Part shown: piece after piece, positions 37,151 to 44,989 of the stretch
How positions within the stretch are numbered: the first letter of the stretch is position 1
Layout: every line of letters starts with the position of its first letter
Source: Clostridium beijerinckii
Lineage (GTDB): Bacteria; Bacillota; Clostridia; Clostridiales; Clostridiaceae
NCBI RefSeq assembly: GCF_036699995.1
Contig: NZ_CP144906.1
Coordinates: forward strand, 1,054,001 to 1,118,000
Length of the DNA: 64,000 nucleotides
Direction: 5' to 3'
Translations under genes and position numbers: made by a program
Notes under the pieces: model-generated
What the model saw: only the letters and a program-made list of their open reading frames with translations
Told to the model about the DNA's origin: nothing
Databases searched by the model: none

Positions 37151-38200
37151 TTATTTTTGAGGAGTATATTCTTGATAGGGCATTTGAATTGTAACTCCTG
37201 TTTCATCAAATTTATAATTTGTATTTTCAAGAGGATTTTTATTACCAACTAAGTTCATTCCTATGGAATAAAGGGCTTCAGCTGTTTGATTAGGATCCTG
37301 AAAAACAGTGCCTGTCATAACACCTTTATTAATTAGGTCTTTAGCTGCTGGTATTCCATCAATTCCGAAAACAGGTATATATTTTGATTTATCTTCTTTA
37401 TTGTATCCGTATTTCTGTAATGCTTCAATTGCACCTATAGCCATGGCATCATTATTTGAAATTATTGCTTCGATTTTATCCCCATATCTTAAAAATAGTA
37501 ATTCAGTAGAATCCTTAGCGCATATTTCATCCCAATAACAGAATTTAGATAAAATTTCTTGTGTTTTAATTCCAGCATCATTAATAGTTGATATAGAGTA
37601 TGTGCTTCTTGCATTTGTTACAGTACTATTATTTGGGCCTTTTAACATAAAATATTGTAATACGTTATCACCATTTCTATCCATAGTTTTTTTATTAGAA
37701 TTCCACTCTTTAATAATTAAATTTCCTTGCAAAATTCCCGATTGATCAGCATCTGTTGATACAACAAGAGCTCTCTTATAAGATTTAATAGGCTCAGTTT
37801 CAAAAGGTACTGTATTAAATAAAATCACAGGAATATTTTTTTGTTTCGCTTTTCTAACAACTGATTCCACAGTATTTCTATCTAAGCTAACTAAATTTAT
37901 CAATAAAAGATCGTAGTCACTTTGGAGAGCTGAATCTAATAAAGCATTTTGTATACCTTGATTTCTTCTGCCATCCAAAAAAGTAAAGCTAACAGAATCT
38001 TTGTTTTTATTTTGAATTTCCTCCAAGCTATTTCTCACTAAAGAGATATAAGGGTCATCGAAAGCAAATAATAGTGTAGCTACTTTTACTGGCTTCTTTG
38101 GAAGAACTTGTGCATTTGTATATAAAGCAGTTTTAAGATTAAAAGTAGGTATAATAGCTAATATAATTATGAGCGATAGTATCTTTTTTAATATTCTCAT
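37151..38200 (-). CDS. Galactose/glucose-binding-like periplasmic binding protein (MglB type), orphan
   Basis: A 349-residue exported sugar-binding protein. The N-terminus is a signal peptide (MRILKKILSLIIILAIIP) without a clear lipobox Cys. The mature domain follows MglB: VKVATLLFAFDDPYISLVRNSLEE, SNNDAMAIGAIEALQKYG, VFGIDGIPAAKDLINKG and GTVFQDPNQTAEAL. No ABC ATPase, permease or sensor kinase is adjacent. It may serve a remote transporter or a two-component or chemotaxis sensor. GGAGG precedes the ATG. The missing lipobox is odd for a Gram-positive binding protein. Confidence 0.88.
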   Translation of the reverse strand: MRILKKILSLIIILAIIPTFNLKTALYTNAQVLPKKPVKVATLLFAFDDPYISLVRNSLEEIQNKNKDSVSFTFLDGRRNQGIQNALLDSALQSDYDLLLINLVSLDRNTVESVVRKAKQKNIPVILFNTVPFETEPIKSYKRALVVSTDADQSGILQGNLIIKEWNSNKKTMDRNGDNVLQYFMLKGPNNSTVTNARSTYSISTINDAGIKTQEILSKFCYWDEICAKDSTELLFLRYGDKIEAIISNNDAMAIGAIEALQKYGYNKEDKSKYIPVFGIDGIPAAKDLINKGVMTGTVFQDPNQTAEALYSIGMNLVGNKNPLENTNYKFDETGVTIQMPYQEYTPQK

Positions 38201-38300
38201 TTCAATCCTCCATATGACAATTTAAAATTGTAATATTTATTATTAGATTGTCTTTTAATATTAAATTTATTCTACATTGAAAATATATTATATAAATAAG

Positions 38301-38337
38301 AAAGCAGTTACATAGCGAAAGACAATGTAACTGCTTT
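38301..38337 (-). terminator. Intrinsic terminator, minus strand
   Basis: Perfect 13-base arms AAAGCAGTTACAT / ATGTAACTGCTTT. Likely ends the flavin reductase transcript after it passes the dispersed repeat. Confidence 0.7.
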
Positions 38338-38348
38338 AAATTTAAATA

Positions 38349-38433
38349 TATATATGCTGAAAAATAATTCTTCATTATAATTCTAAAAATATCGCAAGAA
38401 TTTTAGCTGAAATTGTGCATTGCAACATATAAA
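38349..38433. repeat. Dispersed MITE-like repeat, copy 1
   Basis: Core attcttcat-ataattctaaaaa, then gcaagaattttag, then gtaattgtg/gaaattgtg and a caaca end, shared with 52353-52445 and 60735-60834. The ends TATATATGCTG and CAACATATAAA are imperfect inverted repeats. Confidence 0.7.
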
Positions 38434-38455
38434 TATAAAAATAAATTGAAGATTA

Positions 38456-39040
38456 TTATTTTTTATGTATTTTTTTCTTCTTTTTTACTGAGTATCCAAA
38501 TGTGCCTAATGGTTTAGCATTTAAGCCATAATATTCACCATGGCTATAACAAATCAAGTTAGCCTTGTTAAAGCATATCTTACCATTTGAATCAATTAAG
38601 TCTTCGTCGACCTTTACATTTATTACTTCAAACAGGAATAGATCATGCGTACCTAGAGGTGTAATTGATTTTAATTTACATTCTAAAGCTATCGGCGATT
38701 TTTGCAATGAAGGTGTGGATATACTTTCGCCTTTATTAAGTTGCAAACCAAAATGTTTAATTTTATCTTCTTTCTTTCCAGAGCGAACACCACAATAATC
38801 AACAATCTTAACCATTTCCCTAGTTGGCAAATTAATAACGCATTCACCACTTTCTTTTATGTAATCATAAGATAATCTCTCAGGTCGTATTCCCATAGCT
38901 ATTATAGGTTCTTTAGTGCAAACAGTACTTACCCAGCCAACCGTAAAGACATTAACTTTATCATCTTTGTTTTTTGATGTGACAAGTACTACAGGTGTAG
39001 GATTAAGCATAACACTGCCTTTAAAATTCAATTTATTCAT
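38456..39040 (-). CDS. Flavin reductase family protein (FMN-binding split barrel)
   Basis: A 194-residue flavin reductase-like protein that binds FMN and probably reduces flavin or acts as a flavoprotein partner. N-terminal GSVMLNPTPVVLVTSKNKDDKVNVFTVGWVSTVCTKEP is typical, with GECVINLPTREM in the middle; the C-terminus ends in a lysine-rich tail (VKKKKKIHKK). AAGGAG precedes the ATG. Single gene between two minus-strand genes. The electron donor and partner are unknown. Confidence 0.9.
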   Translation of the reverse strand: MNKLNFKGSVMLNPTPVVLVTSKNKDDKVNVFTVGWVSTVCTKEPIIAMGIRPERLSYDYIKESGECVINLPTREMVKIVDYCGVRSGKKEDKIKHFGLQLNKGESISTPSLQKSPIALECKLKSITPLGTHDLFLFEVINVKVDEDLIDSNGKICFNKANLICYSHGEYYGLNAKPLGTFGYSVKKKKKIHKK

Positions 39041-39060
39041 GTTAATTACTCCTTAAATAA

Positions 39061-39110
39061 AAGCATCTTCAAATACCTAGGAAGAATACAACCTATTTTT
39101 GAAGATGCTT
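39061..39110 (-). terminator. Intrinsic terminator of the carboxypeptidase
   Basis: AAGCATCTTCAAA (39061-39073) with TTTGAAGATGCTT (39098-39110), 13 perfect pairs; on the minus strand TTTTATTT follows. Confidence 0.85.
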
Positions 39111-39145
39111 AAGATATATTATAGAAATTAAGTAAGGTTATTTAA

Positions 39146-40468
39146 TTATCTTCTTCTTCTGTTAGAGCGGCTATAGTAATTTTTATTTTTGCGTCTTGAA
39201 TTAGATGCAGCATTTTTAATAAGAGCAATAAGAGTTACGATAATAGCCAAACCTACTAAAGTAGAAATGTAGATGATTAAATTATCTTTAATTATTGAAC
39301 CTAGCGAAATATCAACTGAACCTGTAACTTCTTCAGAATGATTTCGTGTGCTATAAGTAAGTTTAGTATTTTTATTAAATAGTAAACTCCATGCAGTAGA
39401 ATCTGTTCCTTTATAAGCAATCTGAGATTCAGAATCGTTTATTGCATTTTTATAATAATTTACATCTTGAGTCAATTTAATTGGAACAGAAATGGTTTTT
39501 GTAGGCCCAAATAATATAAATGGCTTATACTTTACATCAGCAGTTCCAACACTTTCACCGTTTGATTTATAAACTTCTTTTTTAGCAGCATAGCTATAAT
39601 CCATAATAGCATCCATATCATTAAATTTAGTCATATCTGCATTATCAATTTGTCTACTTTTAAGAACAATACCAATTAACTGACGCCCATCTCTGTCATA
39701 GACAGTTGCTAAACAACCGCCAGCTTCATTAGTTGTACCAGTTTTACCAGCGAGGTTACCATTTTTACCAAGTGTTAAGTTTCTATTTTCTAAAATTATT
39801 CTAGAATTTTTTAAATTTATAGGAGCTTTTTCAAGTTCCATTGTTTCTCTTTCCCAAGGATTTGCAAAAGCTGCCTTCATGATCATTGAAAGGTCATATG
39901 CTGTAGTATAATGATTTGGATCATGAAGTCCATTAGGAGTAACAAAGTTACTATTATTAGCTCCAAGTTCTTTTGCTTTTTTATTCATTAATTCAGCAAA
40001 TGATTTAACATCTCCGGAAATATTGTCTGCTATTACGTATGCAGTATCATTACCAGAAAAAAGTAGTAAGCCCTTCATTATATCATCGGCAGTTACTTTG
40101 TCACCAGGCTGCATAGTATTATGCATATAATTTAAATTTAAAGAGTATTCAGGTTGTTCCTTTGCAGATTTAGTATATTCAAGCTGATCTGCTTTGTCTT
40201 TGCTTTCAGCTAATAATAAGCCAGTTAAAAGTTTTGTTGTACTAGCAGGATATCTCTTGCTGTCAGCATCCTTGCAATAAATTATCTCTCCTGTTTCTAA
40301 ATCCATAGTTAAAGCAGCTTCAGCTTTAATGTTTGGTAAGTTCTCTGATGAAGTTTCAGTCTTAGGTTTTGCAGAATTGCTTGCTGCATAACTTGCCATA
40401 CTTAATGGACTAAATAAAGAAAGAGAAAGGGTCAATGCAAATGCTTTTAAAATTAAATTTTTTTTCAA
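39146..40468 (-). CDS. D-alanyl-D-alanine carboxypeptidase (low-molecular-weight PBP)
   Basis: A 440-residue serine D,D-carboxypeptidase (peptidase S11) that trims the terminal D-Ala of peptidoglycan stems. Signal peptide MKKNLILKAF... to ASYAA; SxxK is S76-T-T-K79, then the SGN motif in LLFSGNDTAY and KTG in LAGKTGTTNEAGG. A C-terminal membrane helix (IIYISTLVGLAIIVTLIAL) and an arginine-rich tail anchor it. TTG at 40468 is preferred: GGAG lies nine bases before it, while the GTG at 40483 has no site. It follows murT-gatD on the same strand, completing a cell-wall block. Confidence 0.93.
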   Translation of the reverse strand: MKKNLILKAFALTLSLSLFSPLSMASYAASNSAKPKTETSSENLPNIKAEAALTMDLETGEIIYCKDADSKRYPASTTKLLTGLLLAESKDKADQLEYTKSAKEQPEYSLNLNYMHNTMQPGDKVTADDIMKGLLLFSGNDTAYVIADNISGDVKSFAELMNKKAKELGANNSNFVTPNGLHDPNHYTTAYDLSMIMKAAFANPWERETMELEKAPINLKNSRIILENRNLTLGKNGNLAGKTGTTNEAGGCLATVYDRDGRQLIGIVLKSRQIDNADMTKFNDMDAIMDYSYAAKKEVYKSNGESVGTADVKYKPFILFGPTKTISVPIKLTQDVNYYKNAINDSESQIAYKGTDSTAWSLLFNKNTKLTYSTRNHSEEVTGSVDISLGSIIKDNLIIYISTLVGLAIIVTLIALIKNAASNSRRKNKNYYSRSNRRRR

Positions 40469-40634
40469 GTCAAATCTCTCCACTTCTTTTAAACATATAT
40501 AAAATAATGATATTTTTTAAACATGCCTTAAGTATAATAAAACATTTTAAGTATAACATTTATGCAATGCTATAACAATAAATGTTATGTAAAAAGTTAC
40601 AAACAATATATGAGAATTTACAATTTTGTAATAT

Positions 40635-41357
40635 TTACTTTAGTCTTTGTATTATAGAATTTTTTGCTTTTAATTCGAAATTATCATTCAAGTTTTCTAA
40701 TTTTACATCTTCTCCGTATTTGTTCTTCAAAGCTAATGTTAGAAGTCTATCTGCAAATTCTGGATTTTTTGAAAGAAAAGAGCCATGAAAATACGAACCA
40801 AATGTATTTTTATAGATACATCCTTCATATCCATCTTCACCATTATTGCCATATCCGTGAATGCATTTTCCAAGGGGAGTATGGTCATTTATATATGTTC
40901 TACCAGAATGATTTTCAAATCCAACATAAGTTTCATTAAATTCTTCGTTAAATATTTCTGTATTTCCAATAAATCTAGTATCTCCGCCTTCGGTATATAG
41001 ATTTAAAATACCAAGTCCATCAATTTTTTCTCCATTTGGGGCAGTATAGTATTTACCTAATAATTGATATCCACCGCATATAGCTAGCATAACTTTACCA
41101 TCTTCAATATAACTTGTTAAAGCGTCTTTCTTTATCTCATTTAAATCATTAGAGACTATAGATTGTTCATAATCTTGGCCACCACCGAAGAAAATGATGT
41201 CCACATTTTCTTTATCTATATTTTCACCTATTGAAGTATTTATTATATCTACATCAATTCCTCTAAGGGCTGCTCTATGTTTTAAAATGAGTACATTACC
41301 TACGTCACCATATACATTTAGTAAATCCGGATATAAATGACAAATAGTTAATTCCAT
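40635..41357 (-). CDS. gatD: Lipid II isoglutaminyl synthase, glutaminase subunit GatD
   Basis: A 240-residue class I glutamine amidotransferase. Supplies ammonia to MurT for amidating D-Glu of lipid II. Nucleophile Cys94 in LAICGGYQLLG (same position as in S. aureus GatD), GGGQDYEQ motif, and a late GSYFHGSFLSKNP containing the catalytic His. The N-terminal LYPDLLNVYGDVGN is typical. Starts 18 bases after the murT stop with AAGGAG. The pair is a two-subunit enzyme encoded by one transcript. Confidence 0.95.
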   Translation of the reverse strand: MELTICHLYPDLLNVYGDVGNVLILKHRAALRGIDVDIINTSIGENIDKENVDIIFFGGGQDYEQSIVSNDLNEIKKDALTSYIEDGKVMLAICGGYQLLGKYYTAPNGEKIDGLGILNLYTEGGDTRFIGNTEIFNEEFNETYVGFENHSGRTYINDHTPLGKCIHGYGNNGEDGYEGCIYKNTFGSYFHGSFLSKNPEFADRLLTLALKNKYGEDVKLENLNDNFELKAKNSIIQRLK

Positions 41358-41375
41358 AATATTATTCTCCTTATC

Positions 41376-42734
41376 TTACCAAAGTTTTTTTATATAACCT
41401 TTTGAATGAAGATATTTTCTATAATTAATCATTGCAGTATAAGTTGCTAAAATATATATTTTTTTAGAAGCAGATTGCTTAATTTTATCTGTAAGCTCTT
41501 CATAATCTTCTTTTAAAATAAATTTATCTACATTTAATCCAGCAACTTTTAATCTTACGGCCATATCATACATTCTAATTCCTGATATAAAAATATCTTC
41601 TATTTTTAAACTAGATATTTTTTCGAAGTCTACATCCCAAATCCAAGAGACATCGCGTCCGTCAGCGTAATTATCATTTAACATGAAAACTGCTGAAAAT
41701 TCACTTGTATTAAGAGCAAGGGTATCTAAAGCTTGGTTATATCCAGCAGGATTTTTTACTAGTATAATTTGTACATCTTTATTACCAATAGATATTTGCT
41801 CTTGTCTACCGAAGCTTGAACTTTGATTTTGAAGAGAGGCTTTAATTACTGAGTCTTCTACTCCAAGTTCTTTTGAAATGGCAAATGCACATAAGGCGTT
41901 ATAAATGTTATAAGCACCTGATTGACTTATGAAAACTTCAGTATCATTAATTAATACAGAAGAGTTTTCAGGCGTCAAATCAAAAATTTTATTTACAGCA
42001 TAATCAAGTTCAGAACGCTTGTAACCACATTCAGGACAGTAAAAATCACCTAAGTGATTATAAGTAACTAGGTTATATGAATAAGGTGCCTTACAGAACT
42101 TACAAAACTTTGCATCAGCATTTATTTCCAATGTAGTATTTTCTTTTATAGGTGTATTAAAACCATAATATACTACTGGATTTTTTACATCTAACTTTCC
42201 GAGTAAAGATTCATCCCCATTCAAAACTAGTTTTGATTCAGGAACTTTAGTCACACCTTCTAAAATTTTAACGAGAGTTGTATAAACCTCTCCATATCTA
42301 TCTAGCTGATCCCTAAATAAATTAGTTACAGTTATTATTTCAGGGCTTATATGTTCTGTAATGAATTTTACATTAGCCTCATCAACTTCTATTACCGCAT
42401 AAGGATTTTCTTTTTTCTTAAAAAAAGAGTAGTTGGAAATAAAACAAGCTACGATACCTGGGTATAAATTGGCTCCAGTGCTATTTGTTATAACGTGTAA
42501 TTTATTTTCCTTTAGGATATTGTAAATCATGCTTGTAGTTGTTGTTTTTCCGTTAGTTCCAGTAACTAGAATTACCTTGTATCCCTTACTAACATGTTTT
42601 AAGATTGATTTATCAATTTTTAAAGCTATCTTACCAGGAAAATTACTTCCACCTTTTACAATGTGTTTTGCAGAAAATGCAGTAATTTTTGATAGTAATA
42701 TGCTTAAAATAGATTTAATATTAATTTCACTCAC
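41376..42734 (-). CDS. murT: Lipid II isoglutaminyl synthase, ligase subunit MurT
   Basis: A 452-residue Mur-ligase-like enzyme that activates the D-Glu carboxylate of lipid II with ATP before amidation. ATP-binding VTGTNGKTTTTSM near 58-70; a Cys4 zinc ribbon CKFC...CPECG around residues 205-235, characteristic of MurT; C-terminal DUF1727 domain with DGRDVSWIWDVDFE. The start is probably GTG at 42734. Directly upstream of gatD. An AATGATTAA/TTAATCATT hairpin at about 42761-42791 lies in its leader. Confidence 0.95.
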   Translation of the reverse strand: MSEINIKSILSILLSKITAFSAKHIVKGGSNFPGKIALKIDKSILKHVSKGYKVILVTGTNGKTTTTSMIYNILKENKLHVITNSTGANLYPGIVACFISNYSFFKKKENPYAVIEVDEANVKFITEHISPEIITVTNLFRDQLDRYGEVYTTLVKILEGVTKVPESKLVLNGDESLLGKLDVKNPVVYYGFNTPIKENTTLEINADAKFCKFCKAPYSYNLVTYNHLGDFYCPECGYKRSELDYAVNKIFDLTPENSSVLINDTEVFISQSGAYNIYNALCAFAISKELGVEDSVIKASLQNQSSSFGRQEQISIGNKDVQIILVKNPAGYNQALDTLALNTSEFSAVFMLNDNYADGRDVSWIWDVDFEKISSLKIEDIFISGIRMYDMAVRLKVAGLNVDKFILKEDYEELTDKIKQSASKKIYILATYTAMINYRKYLHSKGYIKKLW

Positions 42735-42943
42735 CGCCCAATTCTAGTTATATATAAGAATGATTAACACAATAAAGTAATATTAATCATTTTTATACAA
42801 TTAAACAATAAAATAATCAAAATAAGTATAGCATAAAATTTAAGAAGTACGAAAACTTTTTTAGCAATTGAACATATATAGGTTGTTTTTCGTAAATTTA
42901 GAGAAAAAGTGCAAGAATTCAAGGTTCAGTTAACCTAACATAA

Positions 42944-42972
42944 TTGTTTTATTAGTGAATATACCATATAAT
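42944..42972 (+). promoter_or_regulatory. Promoter of the zapA operon
   Basis: TTGTTT (42944-42949), 17-base spacer, perfect TATAAT (42967-42972), 36 bases before the start codon. A small AGGTT...AACCT inverted repeat lies just upstream (42921-42935). Confidence 0.7.
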
Positions 42973-43008
42973 TAGAAGTAATAAAGAATTTTACGAGGTG
43001 CTATTATT

Positions 43009-44973
43009 ATGATTAGGGTAACAGTTAATATAAATGGTATGAATTATAACTTAAAAGGGGAAAAAGACGAAAAATATTTGCTTGGGGTAGCAAATTTTGT
43101 TGATACAAGAATTAAAGAAATTCTGTCTAAGAAAGCTAGCTTTAGTACAACAGATGCTTCTGTTTTGGCGGCGGTAAATATAGCAGATGAACTTTACGAG
43201 TGTGATTTAGAATTAGATAAAGCAATTAAAATAAAAGAAGCTATTAGTAGTGAAAATTCTTCGTTAAAGAAGAAAGTGGACGAGCTTAGCTTGCAGTTAG
43301 AAAATATAAGTAAAGAAAAATCAGAACTTCAAAATAATTTTCAGAAGAAAGAAGAAGAACTACATGGGAGATATAATAATGTAGAAGTAAAATATAGTTC
43401 GTTAAGTGACGAAATTAATAAACTGAAAATTGAAAATGAAAAGTTGAAAAAAGAAAATAAATTAATAATTGATGAGAATAAGAGAAATAAGAATAGTAAT
43501 GAAGCCTTAACAAAAGATATTTCAGACTATAAAGAGAAGAGCAAGATTCTTTATAAGAAGATAGATGAGGCCAAAAACAAAGAGCATAGATTAAATAAGC
43601 AAGTGCAACAAGCTAATGAACAAGTAAGTAGTTTAACTAGCGAACTTACTAAAGTCAATAAAGAAAAAGATATGGTAACTGAACAATTAAATGAAATGAC
43701 TGCCGTAAATTTTGAGTTAGATAAACAAATAAAAGAACTTACTCAAACTAAGTTAAATTTAGAAAATAAGATGCTTCTATTACAAGAAAAGAATATCTCG
43801 TTAGAAGCTGATTATAATAATGTTTGTGAGGAGTTAAAAAAAGCAAACGAAAATTTAAAACATGAAATTAATAATAAAGAGGTTATAAATAAAGAATATA
43901 CTTTATGCAAAGGGAATTTAGAAAAATTAAATGAGGATCATCATAAATGTACTAAAGAACTTGCAGAGTATAAGGAAAAGTTAGAAAATCAAATTACGAC
44001 TAATAATGCAATAACTTCTAAAGCTAGAGAAGAAAAAGAAATACTAAAAAATAAAATTACAGAATTGTTATTAAGTGAAGAAGAATTAAATAAGAAAATT
44101 AAAAAATTACTTGAAAGAGAGCAGGAATTAAATAATAGTTTAAAACTTGAAAAAGATAATGCTGTTAGATTAACAAAAGAAATTCAAGATAATAATATTG
44201 AAAAAGCTGATCTTAATAAACAGCTAAATGATTTATTTGAAGAATCGGAGAAAGAGATTACAGAATGTAAACAAAAATTAAGCAAGCTAAATAAAGAAAA
44301 TGAAGCTTTAATAAGTCAAATTGACTTATTAAATGAAGAAAAGGATACTTTAGTAAGCGAAATCAATAAGTTAACTAAGGAACAAGAGATTTTAAATAAT
44401 GAAATTAAAAATATAAATGATACTAACGATAAATTATCACAAGAAATAGAGAATTCTGATAGAGAAAAAGAAAGATTAGAAGAGGAATTAAAAATAACAA
44501 GAAATGATAATGAAAAGCTAAAAGGCGAGCTTAAAGAAGTTCATGAAGAAAAAGAAATAGAAGTTAATATCAAGGTAAAAGAGATTGAGGAAGTAAGTAA
44601 TACATTAGAGAGTAAAGAAAATGACTTAAGAAGAATTAAAGAAGAATTAGCAAGTAGAGAGAGAGCCTTAGCTAGATTAGAAAAGGAATTAGAAGATAAA
44701 GAAGGAATTTTCCTAAAATTAAAAAGAGAAATAGAAGCTAAGGAAAAAGACTTAAATACAAGTAAGGCATCAATAGATGATTTACAAGGAAAGATGTCAA
44801 TACTATCTAAAGAAAAAGAAGAATTAACTAATGAAAATGATAAACTTAATCAAGAAGCAAGAACTTTTCACAATAGGTTATTTGAACTACAGGCAGAAAT
44901 AATAAACAAAGAAATAGAGATTGCAAGAGCTAAAAAAGAACAAGTAGGTCCTATTGTAAAAAAGAAAAGATAA
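43009..44973 (+). CDS. zapA: Cell-division protein ZapA with very long coiled coil
   Basis: Residues 1-90 are a ZapA domain (IRVTVNINGMNYNLKGEKDEKYLLGVANFVDTRI), which bundles FtsZ filaments. From about 90 to 640 it is an almost unbroken heptad-rich coiled coil of Glu, Lys, Asn and Leu, ending in a basic VGPIVKKKR. The total of 654 residues is about six times the classical ZapA, although extended forms occur in clostridia. GAGGTG precedes the ATG. It starts a series with the U32 peptidase (16-base gap) and mutS2, an order common in clostridia. The long rod might space FtsZ from the membrane or another partner (inference). Confidence 0.9.
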   Translation: MIRVTVNINGMNYNLKGEKDEKYLLGVANFVDTRIKEILSKKASFSTTDASVLAAVNIADELYECDLELDKAIKIKEAISSENSSLKKKVDELSLQLENISKEKSELQNNFQKKEEELHGRYNNVEVKYSSLSDEINKLKIENEKLKKENKLIIDENKRNKNSNEALTKDISDYKEKSKILYKKIDEAKNKEHRLNKQVQQANEQVSSLTSELTKVNKEKDMVTEQLNEMTAVNFELDKQIKELTQTKLNLENKMLLLQEKNISLEADYNNVCEELKKANENLKHEINNKEVINKEYTLCKGNLEKLNEDHHKCTKELAEYKEKLENQITTNNAITSKAREEKEILKNKITELLLSEEELNKKIKKLLEREQELNNSLKLEKDNAVRLTKEIQDNNIEKADLNKQLNDLFEESEKEITECKQKLSKLNKENEALISQIDLLNEEKDTLVSEINKLTKEQEILNNEIKNINDTNDKLSQEIENSDREKERLEEELKITRNDNEKLKGELKEVHEEKEIEVNIKVKEIEEVSNTLESKENDLRRIKEELASRERALARLEKELEDKEGIFLKLKREIEAKEKDLNTSKASIDDLQGKMSILSKEKEELTNENDKLNQEARTFHNRLFELQAEIINKEIEIARAKKEQVGPIVKKKR

Positions 44974-44989
44974 TCAATGAAGGAGAAAT

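Noticed and set aside
40582..41000. Several plus-strand short frames opposite gatD
   Set aside because: Antisense to gatD and its 3' flank, with no start signals.
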